From NCBI RefSeq assembly GCF_023375975.1, contig NC_064423.1, positions 9,268,001-9,332,000 of the forward strand: DNA of 64,000 nucleotides, given 5' to 3'. A model generated the notes under the pieces. The model saw nothing but the letters and a program-made list of their open reading frames with translations. It did no database searches and was not told the origin of the DNA. This DNA comes from Astyanax mexicanus (Eukaryota > Chordata > Actinopteri > Characiformes > Acestrorhamphidae). Positions 26,382 through 37,625 of the stretch are shown here, piece by piece. Each line of letters begins with the position of its first letter. The first letter of the stretch is position 1. Position numbers and translations under genes: made by a program.

Positions 26382-26614
26382 CTGTGAAGAGAAACATGTT
26401 TTAAATACAGGAAATATTTCACATCAACACAACAGGGTATATATTTAAAATAAATGATTATTTACTGGTTAATATTTGTTTGCCCCATGGATACATGTAG
26501 TAAATAAATATTTTTCTTGTCTTCAGAGTCTTTACCACAATTGAACACAATAAAATATGGTAAATATGGAACTCAAATCCTTTTTTTTTCCTCAAAGATT
26601 TTTGGAAAACTGCC

Positions 26615-28540
26615 ACCATCACAAGTTATGTCAGATAAGTATCACGAGCTCAAGGCCCAAAATAAATTAGGAAGACACACTATGAAATAGAATAATCCTC
26701 ACAGCAGGGAATCCAGAGAGTCAAGTCTGCAAAAAACATTTTTCAGCCAGAATTAAAGAACGTGAAACATTCTATATATGCTCTTATTTATGAATGAATT
26801 TATGAAATGAATCACTAATAGGATATTTAATTTCCATGAACTTGTGCATTATGGAAAACAAAATAGTAAAAGGATTGACATTGTACTGACTACATGGTCT
26901 GTGAACATGAGGCTGATAAGATTTTACAATCTTATATCTTGTCGATATAAATAACTTTGTTTAGATAGTGATCTACAGTATCTTGTTGATAGCAAGACAA
27001 ATTTGTGTAAGTAAAATTACTTTTTACATTTGATTGTGTGGAAAGTACTTGCTAATAATGGGTAAAATGGATAATATATGACTCTCCAGAAAGTAGGATA
27101 AATATATCTGAATACAAGAACACAAGTGCTTAATATTATTATAATTAAATATTTTACAAACACAATACAAACAGAAAAACACAGAGGGTTAAATTTATTT
27201 TTTTTAGCCTTATATGAACTGCCACCATCACAAGTTATGTTAGATAAGTATCACAAGCTCAAGGCCCAAAATAAATTAAGAAATTCCATGAAATAAAATA
27301 ACCCTCACAACAAGGAATCCAGAGAGAGTCTGCCCAAAATGTTTCTCAGCCAGAAGCAAAGAACAGTAGTGAACCATTGATTTAAAACGTGAAACAACCA
27401 GAGGTGGAAAAAGTACTGAAAATTGTAATCAAGTAAAAGTACCTTTACTTTGCTAAAATTCTACTCAAGTAAAAGTACCTACCTAAAAATCTACTCGAGT
27501 AAAAGTAAAAAAAGTACTCAATTTGAAATGTACTTTGAGTAAAAGTTACATAGTTACTTTTATTTACTTGATGCAAAAAAGTACAAATTATAAATTAAAT
27601 AATTATTAAATTAAAATTTGGACCTTTCAGGCAGTATTTGTTTAGACCACCCCATACAACATTTTCAAGAACAAGTGGTATAGGTTTCTATGATCCATTT
27701 TTTTTTTCTTTACTGTTAAAAGGTTATGGTCATATACGTGACTATAAACCGTATTTTTATAGTTTTACAGTTCATTATTATTTTTTAACTTGCCATTGCC
27801 ATGCTTTATCTGCTTTTTACATGGTTTTTAATATCCAATCAGATATTCCTAATAAAAACTTAAGGAATTATCATGAAAAACTTGCTGGTCGGCGCATGCG
27901 CAGTGCCGTAAAGAAGCACATATCGATGGGTAGCATAACTCGACAGAACACCAGTTCCCCCGAGCACAGCTGATCCACACAGCGTCTCTCCCACTAACCG
28001 TAATAAACACTGCTGGGAAAAGTTCAGCTGCGCTGCCATGGAGAACAAAACTAATTTTTTTTTTATTTAGACAATTTGTTTTTTTTTCCAGCATTTTGTT
28101 TGTTACTTAGTAACAAGGAGTTTTCCAATGTAGCGAAGTAATTTACTTGTGTAAAAATGTACTTGAGTAAAAGTCAAATTACCTATTTTAAAAACTACAA
28201 ATTATAAATTACTCATAAAATCTACTCAATTACAGTAATGTGAGTAAATGTAATTAGTTACTTTCCACCTCTGGAAACAATCTATAAATGCTGTTAATTA
28301 AAATAATAAATTAAATCACTTACAACAGGATAATTTATTTCCATGATGATGTGTATAATGGAAAATAAAAGAGTAAAATGATTGACATGTTACAGACTGC
28401 ATGGTCTGTGAACATAAGGCTGATAAGATTTTACAATCTTGTTACTTGTCAACATAAATAACTTTGTTTAGATAATGATGGACAATATATGACTTCAGAA
28501 ACAAAAAAAGGATGACCGGATCTGCATATAAGAACACAGT
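26615..28540. repeat. local tandem duplication, about 0.6 kb period
   Basis: Unit 1 (about 26615-27130) and unit 2 (about 27222-28540) share the order of blocks GCCACCATCACAAGTTATGT, AAGGCCCAAAATAAATTA, AGGAATCCAGAGAG, CATGGTCTGTGAACAT and GCTGATAAGATTTTACAATC. Unit 2 is longer because a hAT element sits inside it. It lies in the abhd2 5' UTR intron. Confidence 0.85.
27399..28273. mobile_element. hAT-type element CAGAGGTGG...CCACCTCTG
   Basis: Inverted termini CAGAGGTGGAAA and TTTCCACCTCTG, flanked by GAAACAAC (27391-27398) and GAAACAAT (28274-28281), an 8-base duplication with one mismatch. Both ends are rich in AAGTAAAAGTAC. No transposase. Confidence 0.88.
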
Positions 28541-29531
28541 AAACTAAAACTGTAAATCTTCAAATAATGTTTGATTATGATTATCAACATTACTGTCATA
28601 GTATTATTATTATTTACTAATAAAATTATTTGTTTTCTCATGTAATGCTGTCAATACTGCATTTCTTTCTAAACGTGCTTCTGCATTTTGTGGGGAAAAA
28701 ATATTTTACAATCTTTAAATAGAATAAAAAACACAAAACACAGGTCTATATTACATCTAACAGATATTTTTAATTTAAAACATTTTTTAAAAATGCTTAA
28801 TACATTGTTTTAGCTGTCGTGTTATCTGTTTCAATAAGTCGTGATCACGACTCACTTACGGTAAAAAGCTAGCGAACAGCTAGCTGAATGATTCACACCG
28901 TGCTGAAGTTGGCTTTCTGTCTGAATTTTCCGTTCCACCTTAAATGGTGCAAAAGTTGCATTGTAGCCGTCCATACAGGCGTAGTTAACTGCTGCCAAAT
29001 TTAAGGTGGAACGGAAAATAAGAAAAATAACTAGTTAATGCTGAAGAGGATGCAAACTTCCTATGCTTCCTATGACTCATACTGCTAAAGCCGTTTATAA
29101 CTGGAGTGAAGTAGAAATAACAGTTTAAACTTGTAGTTTACTCGTGTATAGCGTTTATTATTAAGGAGAGAATGTTTTATTCATTAGGAGAATCTGAATG
29201 TTTTGTTTTTTAAATGTACCCGAGGCCTGAATACTTCACCACTCCGCTGCTAACCTAGGAAGAGCTAACAACTACTACTACTGAAGCTTCTGAGCATCTC
29301 TCTAGCTATGTAACAATATCTCTCCTCACTGTTTTAAAACAGAAATAGAGACACATATTTAGCTGAAATAAAGCTAAGCTAGCTACCCAGCTAAACAACA
29401 ACAGAAGTGTGTGAGCAGGGTGGATGGAGGCAGAACATGAAAACAGAAGCTTCGCTAGTTAACCAGTGATGATTATCATTAGCCGCTGCAGCTAGCGAGT
29501 CACTCCCCGAAACATCGGTACTAAAACCTAC

Positions 29532-29640
29532 CTGCTCCAGCGAGGCTTTCCCCAGCGGATCCTCTCCCCACATACAGGTATATCTCAGCTGTCTCTGTAC
29601 CTTTCCATTAATGAACCTGCCTGTTCGCTACAGCAGAAGC
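29532..29640 (-). other. abhd2: probable abhd2 first exon (5' UTR); right edge uncertain
   Basis: The donor GTAGGT occupies 29531-29526, after an exon ending in GGAGCAG. The upstream side (rising plus coordinates) is GC-rich and promoter-like, and no coding start for abhd2 lies here. The exact transcription start cannot be read; 29640 is a nominal limit. Confidence 0.5.
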
Positions 29641-29800
29641 AGCAGCAGCATTATTATCCGCCCTTCCCTTCTAGCAGCTTCTCCCTCCCTCCCTCCTCCA
29701 CTCTCCCACCCAGCAGCGCTACCGACACTTCCTACTGTACCGCTGCTCATTTACATACCGCCCTTCCTATTGGCTAACAGTCCACACGCGTCACTGGAAC
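29640..29800 (-). promoter_or_regulatory. putative abhd2 promoter
   Basis: This is the most GC-rich stretch of the region. Read on the minus strand it holds a CCAAT box (29769-29773), a GC box GGGCGG (29758-29763), an octamer-like ATGTAAAT and an ETS-type AGGAAGT (29727-29733), with no TATA box in the expected place. The combination fits a TATA-less housekeeping-type promoter just upstream of the proposed first exon. Confidence 0.45.
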
Positions 29801-29887
29801 AGACCCCCGCTCCCCCCCACAGGCTGGTTGTGTTCCAATAAGGGACTCTCGTGCTCCGTCTAGAAGCTTAAACCGGTGCAGGCAGCA

Positions 29888-30060
29888 GTTCTTTAAAGAG
29901 TCACTAAATCCTAAACCATATTTTTTTTCCATTAATAGCTGAAATGTGTTCCTTTGACATAATGAAACATAACAGTCTTGCTTAAATTATTTCATAAAAC
30001 TCTCCTATCCTTTAAAAAAACATTTATTGCATTCATTTCTACGGAGCCCCTGAGGGACAA
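29888..30060 (+). repeat. inverted-end dispersed repeat, copy 2 of 3
   Basis: Shares TCACTAAATCCTAAACC and the adjoining body with 14986 and 43716. It lies just upstream of the abhd2 promoter. Confidence 0.6.
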
Positions 30061-30083
30061 GAGGTGTATATTTTTTTACATGA

Positions 30084-30146
30084 AAAAAGTGGTGGGCACC
30101 ACATACAAAGTTGTGACCATCACATACAAAGTGAAGAGCACCAGAT
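30084..30146 (-). repeat. 21-bp minisatellite, three units, minus orientation
   Basis: Units at 30084-30104, 30105-30125 and 30126-30146; on the minus strand each resembles ATCTGGTGCTCACCACTTA, the unit of the array at 30646-30750. Confidence 0.7.
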
Positions 30147-30381
30147 AGTATATTCACTGGTCTGTACATAACTTCACAGACTGCTACGTTGTGCTGTACA
30201 CATGCTCTGCAATCCTCCATCCAGTTATCAAAATCATATTTATTTAGCTGCCATTTGTTATCTAATAAGGCTGCTTTTGCAAAGATCTAGTCAGCTAACC
30301 TAAGGCTAGCTAAGTTAGCTTAGCTTAAAGGCTTGCATTGCGCTCTATACAGTATATGGTAGACTTGAGTGAAAGTAGCCG

Positions 30382-30383
<2 letters not shown>

Positions 30384-30412
<29 letters not shown>
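30384..30412 (+). repeat. (TG)n microsatellite
   Basis: About 14 uninterrupted TG units. Confidence 0.95.
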
Positions 30413-30645
30413 CCCAAAAGCTTTTTCTACAAAATGATACCTCCTGCCTTGTGCATATCTAATAAGAGTCAGTTGGCTGTCGTTAGCTCTGGGCTTATAG
30501 CTAGCTACCTGTAGCTACCTAGCTAAAACATTCCCAACTGAAATAAAGTAGTTAACATTAGCTAACATAGCTAACTAGATAGCTAACAACTTTATTTTAC
30601 TGTGGAACATCTGTCAGTTTAAACTACAGCTTGCTGGCTACCATT

Positions 30646-30750
30646 ATCTGGTGCTCACCACTTAGCAGATGGTGCTCACCACTTACTATCTGGTGCTCAC
30701 CGCTTACAATCTGATGCTCACCACTTAGTATGTGGTCCTCACTGCTTATG
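30646..30750 (+). repeat. 21-bp minisatellite, five units
   Basis: Exactly five units of 21 bases, each a variant of ATCTGGTGCTCACCACTTA plus two bases. The same unit occurs inverted at 30084-30146. Confidence 0.85.
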
Positions 30751-30779
30751 TTAGTATGTAAGCGCTAGCACTTTTTTTA

Positions 30780-31480
30780 GTTCAGAGGCAAGTATATCAG
30801 ACAGTAGCCTGCTGCTAACCCCGGCTAAATCTCCAAATCTGTTGGAGCAGCATTAGATGTTAACCATGCTTGGCACTACTCCTTTCATCGGCTCATAGGT
30901 GAGTATTATCAGCCTGTAGCTTGCGCATTTACCGTGTTAAAACAAGCTATGTGGGACGAACCGCTAGCTTATATTGCCCTGGCTTACCAGAACACTCAGT
31001 GTAGAGCTGTCTGGTGGCATTTACTAGCGCCAAATGCGACTAGCCGCTAATGCTAATGTTGCTGTACCCAGCTTTGGTGGAAATCTGGGCATCTAAGCTT
31101 ACTGTTAATAAACGAAAGCGCTTTACTCATGCAAATAAACGTTTTTTAGGAGAGAAATCTGTGTAGATTGACATCCAGCACTCGTTTAACTGTGAGGTAA
31201 AATGTGTGTTTTTTTTTTAAGAATTACAGTTTTGTTTACTTAGTTTAGCTTTTAGTTACCCTCCCCCACCACCACTCAGCAGCAAGACCTGCTGAATTAA
31301 AAGGGAAACATGGCGACCCCCTTGTTCCTTATGTGGCAGGATGAGTATTTTGTTTTTGTAGCCTGTAAGCATTTGGGCTAAATAAAGCTCTGGGGTCATT
31401 AAAACGTTACTGCTCATTTGTTTATTTGGAAATTGACAGTATTTCTCTACCTTAACTGACGTGTTTTTTTAACATTTAGG
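30780..31480 (-). repeat. long dispersed repeat of the 'CACTATAAGG' family, minus copy
   Basis: The reverse complement shares GAGTAAAGTGCTT, TAAGCTTAGATTTCCA, GCGGTTCATC and GTTTTAACACAGTAAA-like blocks with 50917-51366 and 52735-53343. Confidence 0.65.
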
Positions 31481-32085
31481 GAATCCGTTTTCCTCCCTTG
31501 TCAGCCTGCTGTGGGCAGTGCTAAAAGTTTCTCCTGCTTCATTTCAGAGCTGAGACTTGTGAGGTGAGATTGTTCCGGTGATTTATGCCACGCTCAAAGG
31601 TTCCAGTCAGTGGTAGGTTGTAACTCCCTATCATTCTGATTTTATAAATTCCTCAGTGGGTTAAATTCAGTTTGTATCTCTAGTGTGAAGATACTAGAAG
31701 CGTTGTGACTTTCCCGCTGTCTGACGTGGAGAAGTGGAGCCTTGGTGGGCATGAGTGAGCTCCCATACACTTTTAATTTGAGTAAAACCGTAGTTCTAAC
31801 GTTATGGGGTGGTCATAATGTTTTGCAGGAAGCCGGGGTGGTTGAGTACGGGGAGTGTCCAATTCAGCTCTTCCTGTGTGTGTGATCACCTGTTCCCCTC
31901 CGCGCTGATGCTCCTCCCTTTGCAATAGTGCTACTGTTTTTTTCCTTATTGTTTTTTTTTTTGTTCTACGTATTTGTTACATTTCACGTTAATTATTTTT
32001 ATATATATATTTATGCAGTCATTGTTTGTGAGCTGCCTCTGGTGAGCGGCAGTGGTTTATTTTGTTTTTTTTTTTTATCTTGAAC

Positions 32086-32150
32086 GTGCGTTGCACGTGA
32101 TTCAGCGCGTTGCACGTGATTCAGCGCGTTGCACGTGGCTCAGCGCGTGG
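32086..32150 (+). repeat. 19-bp tandem repeat with an E-box in each unit
   Basis: Units of GCGTTGCACGTGATTCA-type, 32086-32104, 32105-32123 and 32124-32142, plus a partial one. Each holds a palindromic CACGTG. Confidence 0.85.
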
Positions 32151-32814
32151 TTTGTGTGTGTGTGTGTGTGTGTGTCTGTGATTGTTTTCCTATACTTCCC
32201 GTGCTCTGAATTGCGCGCTGCTGCGGGAGAGAACCCGTATGGTCAGTAAGCGTGATTATTTCTTATTATTGTTGGTTTGTATTAATTTACTTATGTTGGT
32301 GTTTGTTTGTTTGATTAAATTGTTGTTTTCTTCTTTTGGTTTCTGAACAGGCGCTGTGAGCGATGACAGGCTGCTGAGGTGGTGAAGTCTAACTGGGTTT
32401 TCTAAGTGGTGTTTGTGTGCTGTGTAGTGGGGACTCCTCTCGCCTGCAGTCAGCACTGTTCACAGTGTGCTCCAGCCCTGTTCAGGTTTTGTTTTTGGTT
32501 GTTTGTGTGATTGTGTTTTCTTCTTTTTTTGTTAATTAAATTTATTTTGAATTATTATTGTGATTTTTTTGTTAAAATGCAATATTTATTAAAATTTGAA
32601 TTTTAAATAGAACCCTGTCTCAGACCATGTGACTTGAACCTGTGTGATCTATTGTTGATTTGGTAGATTAAAATTTTGGTTTTGGGTCATTTTTCTTAAT
32701 TCCTGGGTTGTCCAGGTGGCGTAGTTGGCTACAAATTAATTAATTTATTTGGTTTATTACTTTAAGATTATAAATAACTGTCCTATACCTTACACTTGCT
32801 ACACTTACTAATGC

Positions 32815-33070
32815 CACATAATGTGCCTTACAGTATAATCTGGTGAGCCTTAAGTATGAAACTAGATTTAAAAAATAGACGTTCATTGATAGAGTGTCCC
32901 ATCATTTTTTTGTGAGTAAAGTGCTTCAGTTTATTTACAGTCAGCTTAGATTCCCAGTGTTTGCTTAGAGGTGGCCATAATTAGGAGAATCTGTGCCAAG
33001 TTTGCCTGACCTGTGGTGTTAATGTGACATCTGGCCCCGCAAAAGATTAGTATCACGCTGGAAATTGGCC
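32815..33070 (+). repeat. 'CACTATAAGG'-family fragment
   Basis: TGAGTAAAGTGCTTCAGTTT and the TTTACAGTCAGCTTAGATTC block match the other copies. Confidence 0.5.
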
Positions 33071-33576
33071 CCAAAAACACATTAGTCCATCTCTAATTAT
33101 TTAAACTTCCATTTCTACACTGCACACAGGGTCATAAAGTAGGCTATAAGAACAGAATACAAAAATATACAGTATATAATATACATGTTTTAAACCATAT
33201 GACCATAATGGTGAATAAATGTTAAATGTAAACTCCTTTTTTTTCCCTCAGTTTTGTCAATTTTTTAATATCCCAACACCAGCTAGAAGCCCATCCCACC
33301 CTGCATGTTTCTAAATTGATCATTGGAACAACTAAACACGCTTGGAGGAAAACTCTAACTGTCAGTTCTATTATGTGAGCTAACAGATGGCAACCTCACT
33401 AGCACTCAGACTCTCAGCTGTAGATGGCTGTACCATCCCCACAAAGTAGCTTATTCGGCTGTGTCACTTACGACATCCAATGAAAACCTTTGCCTTTTTA
33501 TTTAAACATTACATTTGATCCTCAACATGACAACAGTATTGAAAGTGGTACTGCATATAGTAGTGCTTTGCAAAAA

Positions 33577-34225
33577 ATAAGAATATCATTGAAAAGTTCC
33601 TTTATTTCAGTAATTCAGTTAAACATGTGAAACACATATATTATATAAATGTATTTCACTTTTTTAAATATTAAATAAGGCCAGTTGGTACTTTTGGCAG
33701 TGTGTACAGTGTGCCAGTTCCTGCTGGAAAATGAAATACGCATCTCCATAAAAGTTGTCAGCAGAGGGCAGCATGAAAGGCTGTAAAATTTTCTGAAAAA
33801 ACAATAAAACTGCAATAACTTTGGATTTGATATAACACAGTGGACCAACACCAGCAGATGACATGTCTCTTCAAACCATCACTGACCATCAGTAAATTTT
33901 ACGTTTCATTTGGCAAGGGAGCAGAGTCTGGAGGAAGAGTGGAGAGACACACAGTCCAAGCTGCTTGAGGTCAAGTGTGAAGTTTCCACAATCAGTGATG
34001 GTTTGGAGAGACATGTCATCTGCTGGTGTTGATCCACTGTGTTATATCAAATCAAAAGCAGTGCAGTGTGTCTACCAGGAGATTTTATAGCACTTCATGT
34101 TACCCTCTGCTGACAACTTTTATGAAGATGTGGATTTCATTTTCCAGCAGGACTTGACACACTGCACACACTGCTAAAAGTACCAATGGGTCTTATATAA
34201 TATTCAAATTTCAATCTATATTATA
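33577..34225. mobile_element. palindromic element with Tc1-type transposase arms, most complete copy
   Basis: Left arm (minus strand) codes MSSAGVGPLCYIKSKV and FMLPSADNFYGDAYFIF; right arm (34000-34190, plus strand) codes the same region, including FQQDLTHCTHC. The arms meet at a unique centre near 33890-33990 that is also present at 3800-3890. Confidence 0.8.
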
Positions 34226-34955
34226 ATCTAAATTTTTATATTTTTAGCAGCCCTTCTCTTAGCTAATATGTTGTTGTCACTACAATAAACAAAATAATAT
34301 GGTGAATATATATTTTAATACATAGTGCAGCCTACTATAAAATAGCCTCATTACTGTATATTTGTATATGGTTTGACTGCTTCAGGGAGTCACTATTATG
34401 AAGTCTTAGGTGAGGTAGGTAATCTGACAAATAATTCTGAAAAAAAAAAATGTCTTTAAAAATAATTAGAAAAATGTCATTAACAGAAATTTCTTGTGAG
34501 GAGAAAGACACCCCACATTTATTCTCTGAAGATCTTAAAATTAGAACCAGGGGCAGCACATCAACTTCAGATAATTACAACATGGTTAGAGAGGACACTG
34601 GAGAAGGATGTTTTATTTAAAGGACCATTAAGCATTATATTTTCTGTAGTAACTCATAACATAATAAGGATGTCTCATCAGATATTAAGAAAACAGAGCT
34701 TTAGTCAGTATGTTCTCATTTGAACTGTGCTTCATGTCACAGTAATCTTTATGGGATTTAGCCTCCGAACCTGCCCACCACTATTACCCCAGTCCCATTT
34801 CCACACTCAGGGTTACCAGGTATAAACATAGGGTGACCAGATTCCAATTCAACAGATGTGGGACAAAGACTATTTTTGTGTGGGACAATGTGGGACACCA
34901 ATGCATCGAGGCAGTCGAAACAAATAAAAAATGTGTGTAGCCTATATGTATGTAT

Positions 34956-34964
<9 letters not shown>

Positions 34965-35007
<43 letters not shown>
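34965..35007. repeat. (TA)n microsatellite
   Basis: About 21 TA units inside the hAT element. Confidence 0.95.
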
Positions 35008-35010
<3 letters not shown>

Positions 35011-35472
35011 GAGTTTGGTTCCAAAACGCTATAAATCCATTTTTATCAATTTGAGTAAAAAAGGGTTTTCTTTAGCAAGAAAGTGGTAGGCTGAAAACCA
35101 CCGTTTTCTGTTTCAAACTATCAAATACCATACTAAGGTTAAAATAACACAAAAAAATCAAATCAAGATTTTAATATTTAAAGATTTATTTTGAAAAATA
35201 ATTCGTTTTTTCGCAAAACGCAATAAATCCATGCCAAGTTTTTTTTTTTCAAAATGTCTTATATATCCTTTGGCATCAATATATATATATATTTTACTAA
35301 TTATGTGCAAAATACAATACTAAATAACAGTAAATTGTACATCTGAATATAATAGTTTAACCATTGGGCCTAAAAACACAAATTTTAAAACATTTCTTTT
35401 CAAAAAAGTGCAAAATTTCATTAATGAACAAGACATTAACACTATAAAATCCCCAAAATCACGTTACATTAA

Positions 35473-35530
35473 TGTGCTGTAGTGTAGTGTAGTGTAGTGT
35501 AGTGTGGTGTAGTATAGTGTGTGTGTGTGT
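35473..35530 (+). repeat. (TAGTG)n then (GT)n microsatellite
   Basis: About seven pentamers grade into a GT run inside the hAT element. Confidence 0.9.
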
Positions 35531-35884
35531 GTGTTTGTGTGAACTGCAGATGACAGCTGGCATTTCCCCCCTCCTGAATGCCTCATTTTCTTTACCTTTT
35601 CTCGTACAGGAGACTCTTTTGATGGCTTTCTCTTTTTTTTCAATAACTGCTTCACGAACAGGCTCCTCTATACCATCAAAACCGCTCATTTTCGCGGACT
35701 TTGAGAGTGAAAAACGAAACTGAAAGTAGGCTACACGAAATACCGGCACGCTCAACAGCGCCCGTGTTTACATAAGATAGCTCGTGGAATGCTGCCCTGT
35801 GATTGGATGAGTGGAGATGTGGCGTTCTGCGGGAAAACAAGACTGGCGTTTATCGCGTTTTGGAAAAAAAGAGAGAAAACAGGG

Positions 35885-35903
35885 CAGCACGCCCCCTGCT
35901 GAC
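35885..35903 (-). promoter_or_regulatory. CTCF-like motif inside a hAT element
   Basis: On the minus strand, GTCAGCAGGGGGCGTGC matches the CTCF core. It sits inside the transposon at 34829-36079, so it may travel with that family. Confidence 0.35.
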
Positions 35904-37339
35904 AGCCTTCACTGCTTTCCCCACACAGCCGTTTAATAAATGCCAGATTACAAAACACGCATTTTAAAACTGGAGTCTGATTGCCACTAATGCGGGACAG
36001 CGTCTCAATTTGCGGGACGCATGAAAAGTAATGAAATTGCGTGACTGTCCCGCACAAAGCGGGACATCTGGTCACCCTATATAAACATATTCCATGCAGC
36101 TCTGGAAACCAATGAACTGGCTACTTTTCTACTGAACAGGTAATGGCTGAACATAGTAAGGTTAACCATAGCTAAGTGATTTACCACCACTACTAGCGTA
36201 GTAGAGACGGGCATTTTAGACTTTGCAAACATAATATCGTGAGTTGAGTCTGGGGAGGCGTTCAGCGAATTTCAGAACAACCACAAAAATCAGCCATTCC
36301 ACTGTCCACTAAATATTTGAGCCGAGAATGTTTAAAACAGATCAAATATCAGATAATATGCCCATGTTTGTAAATATATGTTTAAAAGACAATAGTTTTA
36401 AGGGATGTCCCGATTCACATGACTGACACATGACAGTAACAAAAAGGCAGAACAACAGTAAATGCATGACATTACTGCTTGCTTAAGGGGAAATTGTTTA
36501 TAATGGATGATGTAAAACCACTAAAACCACTGGCTGCTGGTGAATTCCAGAAACTGACTGTTTTAGAGGACATTTTAGAGGATGACTGAAATTAACTGTT
36601 CAACAGCAACAGATAAACTACAGTATCACTTCCACCTTTACATCTACAAACTGGACCAAACAAGGCATGTCCAATAGATTGTGAAAAAAAAAGTGGAAAC
36701 AAAAATGTGTTTCAATAATGTGTGTTTTGTGCTGGGCACAAAACATCTCTGCTGAATGACAAGACCATTAGCACTATTAGGATTAAACACTGATTAAACA
36801 AAGATAACATATCCATGTAGGGCCCAACTAAAAACCATGAATTTCTGTCTATGGGTTCTATATTATTGGCATCATATATGGTTGTCAGTGATGGGCCCCA
36901 TCATGGCCAGTGATTGGACGTGTTTGGGATTTGGGTTCTACCAACACCAGTTTCTGTAGAGCCGATCCAGTTCCAATCTCCATAGATATATCACAAAATT
37001 ACTGCAAACCACTAGAGGGGGCCCAAGGATTTTAAGTAAATTGGGTAAAGGGAGCTAAAAGGTTAGACAAATTAAAAAAGTAACTAACTACATGTCCATT
37101 ATATTCCTTTCATCTTGGAACTTAGAATAAAGTATTTTGCTAAAAAAAAAAAAATCAAAGACAACTATGTTTCTATGTGAGCTGATGTTAAGCACATTTC
37201 TAAGTCCTATAATTGGAGTTTAAAATCTTTTAGGAATAGGATTGCTGTGCTAAAACATTTTATATCATTCTGTGTTGAGAACATTAGTTTTTTTAAGCAT
37301 GAAAATTATTAAACCTTTACAATCTCTTTTTCTCACTCG

Positions 37340-37360
37340 GGTGCGCCCTCTGGTGGTCAA
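37340..37360 (-). promoter_or_regulatory. CTCF-like motif
   Basis: On the minus strand it reads GACCACCAGAGGGCGCAC, a very close match to the CTCF consensus. It lies in the spacer between abhd2 and slc51b. Confidence 0.45.
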
Positions 37361-37483
37361 ACAAACCTGAAAGAAATTCTCAAGTTTTTTTTATATATTA
37401 GTATATATTTAGTATATATTAGTAGTGGCAGTACATCAGAGAATCTCTAATAGAGAAGACAATATCCATTTAAAGGAGAGCTT

Positions 37484-37625
37484 GGGTTTCCATAAAAGTT
37501 TTCAGCAGAGGGAAGAATGAAGTGCTGTAAGATTTTGTGGGAAAACACTGCACTGAACTGACTTTAGACTTGATATAACACAGTGTATCAACACAGTAAA
37601 TTTTGCATTTTATTTGAAAATCAAG
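37484..37625 (-). mobile_element. fragment of the transposase-arm palindrome family
   Basis: Shares CCATAAAAGTTTTCAGCAGA and GATTTTGTGGGAAAACACTG with the copies at 3592, 8013 and 33577. Confidence 0.6.

Larger units (their letters stand above)
34829..36079. mobile_element. hAT-type element TAGGGTGACCAGA...TCTGGTCACCCTA
   Basis: Perfect 8-base target duplication TATAAACA (34821-34828 and 36080-36087). The interior carries a (TA)n run, a (TAGTG)n run, an inner pair of inverted repeats (35019-35036 and 35848-35865) and a 98-codon minus-strand frame at 35755-35459 that starts near a GC-rich segment. Confidence 0.88.

Noticed and set aside
29611..29841. 76-codon frame in the GC-rich promoter region
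   Set aside because: Composition of a CpG/CT-rich promoter; no homology or Kozak support.
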